IMG/VR virus record: IMGVR_UViG_3300023175_001362
Location: 1 to 46,896 of that record
From: a virus
Strand: one strand, 5' to 3'
DNA length: 46,896 bases
The position numbers and the translations under genes were made by a program. Of this stretch, positions 6,995 through 14,104 are shown piece after piece. Numbering within the stretch: position 1 is the first letter of the stretch; every line of letters begins with the position of its first letter. Under the pieces are notes generated by a model that searched no databases, had not been told where the DNA came from, and saw only the letters and a program-made list of their open reading frames with translations.

Positions 6995-7873
6995 TTACCA
7001 CTTCCTACATGACCAGTAACGTGCCTTTGTTCTTGGTCCTGGATTATCACAGTTATGTCTAGCACGGAATGAACGTCTACGTGCTGGATTAGACTTTTTA
7101 ATTTTCATGTCAGGATCACCAAAGTTAACTTTCTTTACATTGCCAGTCTTTGGATCCTTAACGTATACTTTAAACTTCTTAACATCGCCACGCATTGGCT
7201 TGCCTAGTTTAACTTTACGTCCTTGGTATTCTGCTTCGTCAAGGTCAGTTGCTAAAGGAGCCATTTCGTGGCATGAACTGCATCTTCCGTGTCCGCCATA
7301 TACTTCGTCTTCAAATGGAGCATGACAACACGCACTTAATTCTTCTTCATCTTCGTTGTACCACATAACACCATAGGTTTCAAAAAAGTCATCACCATCG
7401 TATGTTTCTTCTGCAACCTTAAATGGATTTTTAGCGTGTTGGGCTGAAGAAAATTTAAGTCCTAAGCTGGCTATAAATTTATCAATGGCAGTTTTAATAA
7501 GTGGCTTACTGCCTGGAAGAATTCTTGTAGTTCCTGGAATAAGACCGGGCTTTGTTTTCCACCCCATCTGTTGAGCCACTGTTGGTAGTTTAACATTATT
7601 ACCTTTAACATCTACATACTCAAAGTCACCACCTTGTTCGTCCATGGTAATTTCAATATCAAAATCTTCGTGTCCTTCAGCAAACAACATATTTGCTAAA
7701 CGGTTAGCATATTCGTCTGCTTCACTCTCGCTTAATTCTCTAGCAAGTGGAATCTCAATACAAGTTATGTCTTGTTCAGTTTCAAAAATTTCCATGCCTG
7801 GGAAGATACTTTCATTCAAACTTTCTGCAAGTTTAGTTGTTGCTTCCATTGTTACTCTTACAAAGTGTTCCAT
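6995..7873 (-). CDS. Zinc-ribbon protein with basic Cys-containing C-terminal domain
   Basis: This 292-residue protein has three parts. An acidic N-terminal half (1-175) contains LAE|S at 15-17. A zinc-ribbon-like segment has C182/C183 and C198-x2-C201. After LDE|A at 211-214 comes a strongly basic C-terminal domain (EYQGRKVKLGKPM) ending in a C275...C289 motif and a final KW. The last domain recurs, to my recollection, in many marine T4-like phage proteins. Its position directly after an LxE|A site suggests it could be released by the prohead protease. The gene has AAGGA upstream of its ATG. Binding of DNA or of another head component is plausible from charge. No enzymatic activity is evident. 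Confidence 0.55.
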   Translation of the reverse strand: MEHFVRVTMEATTKLAESLNESIFPGMEIFETEQDITCIEIPLARELSESEADEYANRLANMLFAEGHEDFDIEITMDEQGGDFEYVDVKGNNVKLPTVAQQMGWKTKPGLIPGTTRILPGSKPLIKTAIDKFIASLGLKFSSAQHAKNPFKVAEETYDGDDFFETYGVMWYNEDEEELSACCHAPFEDEVYGGHGRCSSCHEMAPLATDLDEAEYQGRKVKLGKPMRGDVKKFKVYVKDPKTGNVKKVNFGDPDMKIKKSNPARRRSFRARHNCDNPGPRTKARYWSCRKW

Positions 7874-7883
7874 GTTTTAATCC

Positions 7884-8138
7884 TTAGTGTAAATCTGCCC
7901 AACCTGCTGTGCTATCGTTGTTTGCATCTGCGGCATAGCCTTGAAACTTACCAGTTGTAGTGTTATATACTAACATTCCAAATGACGGAGTTAATGCATC
8001 AATTTCTGCCTGAGTTAACTGCTTAGGGCCTATGTACAGTTCGTCAAAATTATCGTTTACTTTATCAAAGGCACTACGAATGCTTTCACCGTCACCTGTT
8101 AATTCGCCTGTTCCTAAATTAATAGTTTTCTGTGCCAT
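7884..8138 (-). CDS. Short tail-fibre-type structural protein
   Basis: This 84-residue protein is a minimal version of the fibre proteins encoded at 23749-38057. Residues 3-35 carry the anchor pattern GTGELTGDGESIRSAFDKVN followed by a DNFDELY-type segment. The C-terminus has YNTTTGKFQGYA and ends WADLH, as in the 627-residue fibre at 29606-31489. No long beta-rich shaft lies between them. It is probably a small baseplate or fibre-associated subunit, or a remnant built from the two end modules. AAGGAACG upstream of the ATG is a suitable ribosome-binding site. I am confident about the family and not about its position in the virion. Confidence 0.7.
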   Translation of the reverse strand: MAQKTINLGTGELTGDGESIRSAFDKVNDNFDELYIGPKQLTQAEIDALTPSFGMLVYNTTTGKFQGYAADANNDSTAGWADLH

Positions 8139-8147
8139 TGTCGTTCC

Positions 8148-8552
8148 TTAATGATTTAGCATAATGCTATTAATCGTTCCTGCTGTGTAACTAACGTATG
8201 CTCTAACCCACACATAGTTACCTGTAAAGTTATAAACTTTATTATTTGTTGTTGCATCGGTATATTCAATTTCTGTAATATTTTCCTCTGCAATTAATCC
8301 TGTAGTATCAACACTTTGACTGCCTGTACCTAGTTCTACTGTAAACCAATCTGAACTAGTAGGGTCTGCTGAAAGTGTTGCTTGAATGTTTATAGTTCCA
8401 ACGAAGTCGTTGAGGTTTATTTGGACAGTGTGCAAACCGTCTGAACGGCCGTAATATCCATCACCTTTGTATTTGTCACCCGTTACTGTTTCTACTGTAG
8501 AATCATTTGGGTGTGTAGTTTCGTCTAATATTGTTATACTATTGCTCGGCAT
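8148..8552 (-). CDS. Putative virion structural protein, beta-rich
   Basis: This 134-residue, Thr/Ser/Asn-rich protein has alternating hydrophobic residues typical of a beta-sandwich, with VQINLNDFVGTINIQATLS and a WVRAYVSYT strand near the end. There is no signal peptide and there are no catalytic residues. It lies between a fibre-type gene and an unassigned gene, in the same direction. A TAAATA-type octamer (CATAAATA at 8565-8558) lies just 5 bases upstream of the ATG, and no Shine-Dalgarno is visible. The composition and neighbourhood suggest a small decoration, baseplate or fibre-associated protein. The exact role cannot be read from the sequence. Confidence 0.55.
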   Translation of the reverse strand: MPSNSITILDETTHPNDSTVETVTGDKYKGDGYYGRSDGLHTVQINLNDFVGTINIQATLSADPTSSDWFTVELGTGSQSVDTTGLIAEENITEIEYTDATTNNKVYNFTGNYVWVRAYVSYTAGTINSIMLNH

Positions 8553-8560
8553 GCAAGTAT

Positions 8561-9214
8561 TTATGCAATTTCTGAAGTAGACACATATTTTATTATACGG
8601 TCAATACTGGCACCTGCAAGCACGGCTAAGTCTATATATTTTTTGTTATTAGTCCAAAAATAGTAGCCTTTGCCTCCGTATCCTCTTGAAATAGAGTCTG
8701 CGGCTTTTTCCCCTATGCGTATATTAGCATTATTTTGTGCAAACTTTGCAAATTCGCTAAGTGTTTTTTCGTTAAGCCAAATCTTATATCGCCAAGCAGG
8801 GTTGTCTTCTATAACAATATTAGGATTTTCGGATAAGAACTTTTGTTCTTTTTCATTGGGCAAGTGTATAGCATATGCTTCTATTTCATAAGCTAAAAAT
8901 TTAAGCCAATCTATATCATTGCTATATATGTTTATAAAAATGCCTTCTGCTCTAATTGTTGTATCACGAACACGACCTTTTAGGTTTTCATAAAGAATAC
9001 AGGCTCTGTTAAAATCTTTTAAATTAACACTTTGTTGGAAGGGACTTGGATGGGGAATAGTTTCCCCATCATCAGCAAACCGTTGCATATAGTCTAACTG
9101 TTCTTTTACATACTGTAAATTGCCGTTGCGAAAGATAGAAGCAATGGATAAATTAGCATCTATCTTAGCAAGGTATTTTTTATAAAACAGTGATTTTGTT
9201 TTATACAGTTGCAA
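8561..9214 (-). CDS. Conserved hypothetical protein, 217 residues
   Basis: No ATG exists near the start. The best start is the TTG at 9214, because GGAG lies nine bases upstream; the TTG at 9229 is also in frame. The gene begins inside the last codons of the clpA-like gene, so translation is probably coupled. The protein opens LQLYKTKSLFYKKYL and is mixed alpha/beta and mildly basic. A Gly-rich patch (SRGYGGKGYYFWTN) precedes the end. I see no known catalytic motif or membrane segment. It sits between the unfoldase gene and structural genes. Function is unknown. Confidence 0.5.
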   Translation of the reverse strand: MQLYKTKSLFYKKYLAKIDANLSIASIFRNGNLQYVKEQLDYMQRFADDGETIPHPSPFQQSVNLKDFNRACILYENLKGRVRDTTIRAEGIFINIYSNDIDWLKFLAYEIEAYAIHLPNEKEQKFLSENPNIVIEDNPAWRYKIWLNEKTLSEFAKFAQNNANIRIGEKAADSISRGYGGKGYYFWTNNKKYIDLAVLAGASIDRIIKYVSTSEIA

Positions 9215-11429
9215 GTTCTTTTTCTCCAACTAATAACTTTAATTCTTCGTCAAAATCAATAGTTAGGTGTCCGCCGTCTTTTAGATCGCCAAACAGTAGA
9301 ACTTTACTTAGTGGAGTTTTAATATCCTTGTCGATTACACGCTGTAAAGGTCTCGCCCCCATCTTTCGATTAAAGCCTTTATCTACCAAGTGATCAATTG
9401 CTTCGTCAGTAACTGACACTTTAACGTTTTTGTCTTTAAGTTTTGTTTTTAGTTCTAGCAAGAACTTGCCAACAATTTTAATCATTGTGTTCTTATCAAG
9501 ACTTCCAAATGTAATTACACCATCAAGTCTATTGCGGAACTCTGGCTTGAAGAACTTGTTAAATTCTTCATCTTCGTAAACATCTTCCTCTTCAGGATCA
9601 AAACCAATTGATGCTTTTTCACTTTGCTCTGCACCTAGGTTAGTTGTCATTACAAGGATAACGTTACGCATGTCTGCTTCTTTGCCATCACTGCCTGTAA
9701 TCTTACCGTTGTCCATCACCTGCAATAGGATTTGCGAAACATCTGGATGTGCTTTTTCAATCTCGTCAAGTAGTAATACACAATTAGGATGTTCCTGGAC
9801 TCTATCAATAAGTTGTCCACTACCTTCGTCGTGTCCTACATAGCCTGGAGGAGAACCAATCAGTTTACTTACACTGTGCTTCTCTTGATATTCTGACATA
9901 TCAAAACGTACAAGTTTAACACCTAGTTGTTCTGCAAGTTGTTTTGACAATTCAGTTTTACCAACACCTGTCGGACCCATAAACACAAAACTACCAATCG
10001 GCTTATTATCACTTTGTAAGCCTGCTTGTGCTACAAGAATCTTATCTACAAGCGAATCAATTGCTTCGTTTTGACCAAACACTGTAAGTTTTAGATTGTG
10101 ATCGAGTTTAGCAAGATTGCTTGTTTCTTTTTGTGCAATATTCTCTGGCGGCAAGTTAACAAACTTAGCAAGTTCAAACTGTACTTGTTCTGCACCTACT
10201 ACTTTTTCGTCAATGTTTCTTACTTTAAATCTACTACACGCAAGGTCAATTAAATCAATTGCCTTGTCAGGTAATTTACGATCTGTCATATATTTGATAG
10301 ATAGTTTTACTGCTTCGTCAATTGCTTCATCTGTAATTGTAGCAACGTGATGATCTTCGTAATACTTTTTAATGCCACGCAAAATATCTTTTGTCACTTC
10401 TGCACTAGGCTCTTCAACAGTAACACGTTGGAATCGACGCATCAACGCACGATCCTTTTCAAAGAACTTGCGATACTCTTCCCAAGTAGTCGAAGCAACA
10501 ACTTTGATGTTGCCTTTTCCTAGTGCTGGTTTCAACATATTAGCAAGATCGCCTGCACTGTCTTTGCCGCCTGCACCTGCACCATTCATCATGTGTGCTT
10601 CGTCAATGAATACAACTACTTTACCTTTTTTCTTAATGCCTGCCATTACAAGTTTAAAACGTTCTTCAAAGTCACCACGGTATTTACTACCAGCAATCAT
10701 TGCACCAATATCTAGATTATAAACTGTATATTCTTTTAAGAAGTTAGGAACGTTATCGTTTACAATGTTATATGCTAGTCCTTCTGCAATAGCAGTTTTA
10801 CCAACACCCGGATCACCTACAAGAAGAACGTTAGACTTGTTTCGTCTGCCTAAACTTAATGCTAAAGATTCTAGCACATCTTCTCGACCAATTACCGGAT
10901 CTACTTTATTCTTTTTAACTTCACTGTTGAGATCAGTACCAAACTGGCGTAGTGCTTTTTGTCCAGCACTTGCTAGTTCAGGATCATCAATTTCTTCATC
11001 AAACGTTTCTAAATCTAATGCGTCTTTATCAACGCCTGCTTTTGTAAGTTCGTAAACAGACCAACTTTTCTTTTCTGTTAACAAACTCATGAATACATCT
11101 ACGATTTCAATAGTATTACGACCACCAAACAATACTTGTGCAAATGCTCTATTTAATACACGCTCAACAGCTTGTGTTTTCTTAGGCTTAAACTTAGTAA
11201 TCTCAGCAGGTAGTGTAATATCCTCTAGTTTTGTTTTTAGATAATGCTCAAGATTCTTTTTAATTAGTTCGTGATCAATATCTCTTTTTTCTAAAAATGA
11301 AACAAGATCGTTATGGCAAAGCATAGCAAAGAGCATATGTTCTAGAGTAATATACTCGTGTCGTAGTTTTTTCGCATCTTCAATTGATTTATCGAAAACG
11401 TCTTGCAAGTTTTTAGATGGTTCTACCAT
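9201..11429 (-). CDS. clpA: ClpA-type AAA+ unfoldase
   Basis: This 742-residue protein has close to the usual ClpA length, with an N-domain (about 1-140) and two AAA+ modules. D1 has Walker A GDPGVGKT (205-212) and Walker B VVVFIDEAH (271-279). D2 has Walker A GPTGVGKT (485-492), Walker B LLLDEIEKAH (552-561) and the sensor-2 region MGARPLQR. An IGF tripeptide (608-610) sits where ClpA and ClpX carry the IGF/IGL loop that docks on ClpP. The long middle coiled coil of ClpB is absent, so a protease partner is expected. No clpP lies in the window, so the host ClpP is the likely partner. It is expressed from its own sigma70-like promoter, next to dnaJ. Confidence 0.9.
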   Translation of the reverse strand: MVEPSKNLQDVFDKSIEDAKKLRHEYITLEHMLFAMLCHNDLVSFLEKRDIDHELIKKNLEHYLKTKLEDITLPAEITKFKPKKTQAVERVLNRAFAQVLFGGRNTIEIVDVFMSLLTEKKSWSVYELTKAGVDKDALDLETFDEEIDDPELASAGQKALRQFGTDLNSEVKKNKVDPVIGREDVLESLALSLGRRNKSNVLLVGDPGVGKTAIAEGLAYNIVNDNVPNFLKEYTVYNLDIGAMIAGSKYRGDFEERFKLVMAGIKKKGKVVVFIDEAHMMNGAGAGGKDSAGDLANMLKPALGKGNIKVVASTTWEEYRKFFEKDRALMRRFQRVTVEEPSAEVTKDILRGIKKYYEDHHVATITDEAIDEAVKLSIKYMTDRKLPDKAIDLIDLACSRFKVRNIDEKVVGAEQVQFELAKFVNLPPENIAQKETSNLAKLDHNLKLTVFGQNEAIDSLVDKILVAQAGLQSDNKPIGSFVFMGPTGVGKTELSKQLAEQLGVKLVRFDMSEYQEKHSVSKLIGSPPGYVGHDEGSGQLIDRVQEHPNCVLLLDEIEKAHPDVSQILLQVMDNGKITGSDGKEADMRNVILVMTTNLGAEQSEKASIGFDPEEEDVYEDEEFNKFFKPEFRNRLDGVITFGSLDKNTMIKIVGKFLLELKTKLKDKNVKVSVTDEAIDHLVDKGFNRKMGARPLQRVIDKDIKTPLSKVLLFGDLKDGGHLTIDFDEELKLLVGEKELATV

Positions 11430-11458
11430 TAATGTTTCCTCTTATTAATATTGTTTGT

Positions 11459-11487
11459 ATAATAGCATATATTGTATTTAAAGTCAA
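11459..11487 (-). promoter_or_regulatory. Sigma70-like promoter for clpA
   Basis: TTGACT (11487-11482) is followed after 17 bases by TATTAT (11464-11459), one mismatch from consensus. The clpA ATG is 30 bases further, with AAGAGG in the leader. Confidence 0.8.
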
Positions 11488-11495
11488 ATTAAAGT

Positions 11496-12272
11496 TTACC
11501 AATAGTTATCGATTACATTTGTTATAGCCTTAGGTATGTCTTTAGGAATAACACCTTTAATTTGTACGAAAAAGTCTCCATTTTTACGTTGTCTTCTACT
11601 AGGTAATCCATGCCCTTTTATTTTTAACTTTGTGCCTGGTTGTGTGCCTGGCGGTACATGTAATTTAATTCTGCGTCCATCTGGTATTTCTATTTCTAAA
11701 TCTATGCCTTTAATCAAATCAAAAACTGCTACTTGTTTAGTACATTCTACATTAAAGCCGTCCGAGGAATATCTAGGATGCTTTAAAATTTGTACTTGAA
11801 CATGCAAGTCTCCAGGTGGCAGTCCTCTAATACTGTTGTCGCCCATTCCTACAAATCTAATAACATCTCCGTGACTTACACCTTGTGGAATATCAATACT
11901 AACTGTTTGTTGTTGTCCAGAAGGTAACTGATAGTTTGCAACTAAACTTTTACCTTTATACACATCTTCTAACATAATATCCACACCAATAGTTATAGTT
12001 CTATTTTGTGGTCTTCTGTTGCCGAACATATTTCCAAATATATCTTCGAATCCGCCCATGCCTGAATGGAATTGAAATTGTGTCTGTGGATTATCGTATT
12101 CTGCTCTTTTTTGAGGATTGCTTAGATGCTGGTATGCTTCATTTATTCGCTTAAATTCTTCTTCGTCACCGCCCCTGTCAGGATGGTGCTTCATACTTTT
12201 TGCTTTGTATGCTTTTTTAATTTCTGTGTCTGAAGCGTTTTTACTAACACCTAAAATAGAATAATAGTCCAT
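11496..12272 (-). CDS. dnaJ: DnaJ/CbpA-type co-chaperone
   Basis: The 258-residue product has an N-terminal J domain (residues 2-63) with HPD at 30-32, the signature that activates DnaK. A Phe/Gly-containing linker (FHSGMGGFEDIFGNMFG) follows, then a DnaJ C-terminal substrate-binding region (about 92-250) with PPGDLHVQVQ and a PPGTQPGTKLKIKGHGLP segment. The Cys-rich zinc finger is absent, so it is a type II (CbpA-like) protein, and it is shorter than the usual 300 or more residues. No phage DnaK is present, so it would act with host DnaK. The start codon is inside a perfect hairpin (12263-12297). The gene lies just downstream of the lysis cassette and upstream of clpA. Confidence 0.92.
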   Translation of the reverse strand: MDYYSILGVSKNASDTEIKKAYKAKSMKHHPDRGGDEEEFKRINEAYQHLSNPQKRAEYDNPQTQFQFHSGMGGFEDIFGNMFGNRRPQNRTITIGVDIMLEDVYKGKSLVANYQLPSGQQQTVSIDIPQGVSHGDVIRFVGMGDNSIRGLPPGDLHVQVQILKHPRYSSDGFNVECTKQVAVFDLIKGIDLEIEIPDGRRIKLHVPPGTQPGTKLKIKGHGLPSRRQRKNGDFFVQIKGVIPKDIPKAITNVIDNYW

Positions 12273-12297
12273 ACAACTACTTATCGTATGGACTATT
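12263..12297 (-). promoter_or_regulatory. Hairpin that sequesters the dnaJ start codon
   Basis: In the minus-strand RNA, AATAGTCCATAC (12297-12286), an 11-base loop and GTATGGACTATT (12274-12263) form a perfect 12-bp stem. The dnaJ ATG (12272-12270) lies inside the second arm, and no good Shine-Dalgarno is visible outside. The loop holds GATAAGTA, one base from the late-promoter-like octamer GATAAATA seen elsewhere here. Read-through RNA should be poorly translated unless the stem melts or transcription starts inside it. Confidence 0.6.
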
Positions 12298-12315
12298 GTG
12301 TTTAGCTAGTAGTGA

Positions 12316-12648
12316 TTACTTCTTTTTAGCACTAAATGCCTGACCACCAAAGAATGCCGCTACGATTGCCGCAACTGACACAAAGTATGTGGCTGCCATA
12401 TCACCTAAGATATTAGCCGCACTATCTAGTGTTAGTAACACTGCTAGTACAACAGCAAATGGATATAGTAGCATACCGAATAGAGCAAACCAAGCCATAT
12501 TGCGTTGTGCATCACGCATTGCATCTGCATCTTCTAGTTCTTTGCGTTTGAACTCGAGATACATCTTTTCTTCTGCTTCGCTTACTTTACCGTCACCATT
12601 TGTATCTGCTGGATGATGACCTGATGCTTTGATATCTTCTTCTGACAT
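12316..12648 (-). CDS. EF-hand-bearing two-helix membrane protein, holin candidate
   Basis: This 110-residue protein starts with a perfect canonical EF-hand calcium loop, DTNGDGKVSEAE (residues 15-26). A charged helix (27-46) and two hydrophobic segments (about 49-69 and 83-104) follow, and it ends AKKK. Two membrane helices in a small protein beside lysis genes fit a holin or antiholin. A lone EF-hand loop could let calcium affect it. Its ATG overlaps the stop of the lipase gene (TAATG), tying it to the lysis operon. There is no sequence signature that proves holin function. A general phage membrane protein is the alternative. Confidence 0.55.
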   Translation of the reverse strand: MSEEDIKASGHHPADTNGDGKVSEAEEKMYLEFKRKELEDADAMRDAQRNMAWFALFGMLLYPFAVVLAVLLTLDSAANILGDMAATYFVSVAAIVAAFFGGQAFSAKKK

Positions 12649-13406
12649 TATTCTTTCCCCTCTTTAATGCATTTTACATAACCACCTATACTGTGATCAG
12701 AAAAACTGTCAATTTTGCCCTGCTTTAAACCAAACCATATACCACGGAATCTATCTTTGACTCTTTGCCATCCTGTTGGTTGTCTTAGTTTGCCATAAGC
12801 ATTAATATAGTGTTCTTCGCCGTCGTGTACATATCCCATAATTTTAAGTGGAACACGAGTTACAATATCATTATTATTTACCCAACGATGATGTGTTACA
12901 CCTAGGCTGTTGCAATAGCCTCTCCAGCCTACTCTTGGAGAACCGTATGTATAAAGTTCTTCTACAGGAGCAATACCTTCGTATAAATGACAGCGACTTG
13001 CCATAATAGTTGCCATAGCCGCCCCTAGTGAATGTCCACAAAACCAAATCTTTTTATTTTGATTGCGTGTTCTTTGTAAATCTTCTAACACCATTGGCCA
13101 TAGTTCATCTACTTCTGCCTTAAAGCCTCTGTGTACCCTGCTAACAGTTTCAGCCATTACAGGTAGTGCTTTAAGGTCTGCACTGATGTCGTTAAATTGT
13201 GTAGGTTGTGTTCCCCTACACGCAATTACTAAATCGTTTTTGTTCATAAAGCGGTATGCTTGAGCACCATCTTTATCATAAAATTCTGTTGTTGTAAATC
13301 CTAACTTTTTTGCTTCCTTGGCTGCCTCTTTCTCGCCCATATAAGCAATTTCTGATAACTGTGCAAACAACACACTCTTATCTAAAAAACTTAGTTCGCT
13401 AATCAT
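12648..13406 (-). CDS. Class-3 lipase (alpha/beta hydrolase)
   Basis: This 252-residue protein matches the class-3 (fungal-type) lipase fold. It has an oxyanion region at LVIACRGTQ (59-67), the nucleophile elbow GHSLGAAM with S126, the acid D180 in NNNDIVTRVP, and H238 in SDHSIGG. All three triad positions are present, so an active esterase or phospholipase is likely. There is no signal peptide, so it would be cytoplasmic until holin action. It overlaps its neighbours on both sides by 1-4 bases within the lysis cassette, which suggests that it attacks host membrane lipids at lysis. The lipid substrate cannot be told from the sequence. Confidence 0.8.
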   Translation of the reverse strand: MISELSFLDKSVLFAQLSEIAYMGEKEAAKEAKKLGFTTTEFYDKDGAQAYRFMNKNDLVIACRGTQPTQFNDISADLKALPVMAETVSRVHRGFKAEVDELWPMVLEDLQRTRNQNKKIWFCGHSLGAAMATIMASRCHLYEGIAPVEELYTYGSPRVGWRGYCNSLGVTHHRWVNNNDIVTRVPLKIMGYVHDGEEHYINAYGKLRQPTGWQRVKDRFRGIWFGLKQGKIDSFSDHSIGGYVKCIKEGKE

Positions 13407-13681
13407 TTTTTGCCCTCCAGCTTTTTAATACGTTCCTCTAATTCATCAATTTTTTTAGTTACATACGGATACTTTTTACGCCATGCATCCGTGGGCTGTT
13501 CAAACCATGTCCAGCCATAACGTTCAACTAAAAAATCTAAAAATTGGTCTAGTTTAGCATAGCACCAAAGTCCTGCTCTTGTGTCTTTAAAATATGCTAA
13601 AAATGCGGCTCCAAGAAGTGAGCCAAGAATTGCTGTGTATATCCACAGTGTGTCGTCCAACAGACGGTCGAATAAATCCAT
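13403..13681 (-). CDS. Small membrane protein in the lysis cassette, holin candidate
   Basis: This 92-residue protein has one clear hydrophobic segment (about residues 11-30, DTLWIYTAILGSLLGAAFLA). A Trp/Tyr-rich amphipathic region (37-66) follows, with a charged coiled-coil tail (74-92, ending LEGKK). A single N-terminal membrane helix with a soluble charged tail fits a class III-type holin, and the location between the spanin genes and the lipase supports this. An AATAAATA octamer (13719-13712) lies about 30 bases upstream. Its stop overlaps the lipase start (ATGA). The holin assignment is from context. The EF-hand protein downstream is the other candidate. Confidence 0.5.
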   Translation of the reverse strand: MDLFDRLLDDTLWIYTAILGSLLGAAFLAYFKDTRAGLWCYAKLDQFLDFLVERYGWTWFEQPTDAWRKKYPYVTKKIDELEERIKKLEGKK

Positions 13682-13711
13682 AGTTAGCCCTCACGCTTTA
13701 TTAACTATGTG

Positions 13712-13719
13712 TATTTATT
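13712..13719 (-). promoter_or_regulatory. Late-promoter-like octamer AATAAATA
   Basis: Resembles the T4 late -10 element TATAAATA. It overlaps the tandem stops of the o-spanin gene and lies about 30 bases upstream of the holin candidate at 13681. Confidence 0.45.
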
Positions 13720-14104
13720 ATTTTTCGGTAGGAGTTTCTTCTTGAGGCTTTACTGCTTCTTCATAGTATACAATGATTTCTTTTTGTTGTTCAATGTATC
13801 TACGGAGTTCAGCAAAGTTTAAGGATAGGTTTTCGTAGTCTTTAACACTAATTGCAATCCAAGCAGTTTTACCATTCTTTGCTTGAAACTCTTTAACAAA
13901 TTCTTCGTAGTTCTCTTCTGTAACCACATAGATTTTAACATCGTTCAACTGTGCCTTTTTAGGGTGTGGAACGATTGGTACAACAGTTCGTTGTACGTCA
14001 GTTACTGTTACTATCTGTGGTTCCGGAGTCAGTAGACTGCACCCTGTTGTTAGTGTTAGGGTCAGTAATAGACTCAAGATCATCCCAAAGTTCGTTAGTC
14101 GCAC
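13718..14104 (-). CDS. Putative outer-membrane spanin lipoprotein (Rz1-like)
   Basis: This 128-residue protein has a short basic N-terminus, a hydrophobic core (MILSLLLTLTLTT) and a lipobox-like end with the modifiable Cys at residue 22 (TTGCS). After lipidation the rest would lie in the periplasm. It includes a Pro-containing stretch (TPEPQ, VVPIVPHPKK) and a globular region with KIYVVTEENYEEF. Its first 107 bases lie within the upstream coiled-coil gene in another frame, the classical arrangement of spanin gene pairs. It is longer than lambda Rz1 but similar in logic. The lipoprotein call is good. The spanin role is inferred from overlap and context. Confidence 0.65.
   Translation of the reverse strand: MRLTNFGMILSLLLTLTLTTGCSLLTPEPQIVTVTDVQRTVVPIVPHPKKAQLNDVKIYVVTEENYEEFVKEFQAKNGKTAWIAISVKDYENLSLNFAELRRYIEQQKEIIVYYEEAVKPQEETPTEK

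Noticed and set aside
6994-7065. Longer start for the 109-residue protein at 7065
   Set aside because: It would overlap the 292-residue gene by about 70 bases; the ATG at 6993 follows that stop directly.
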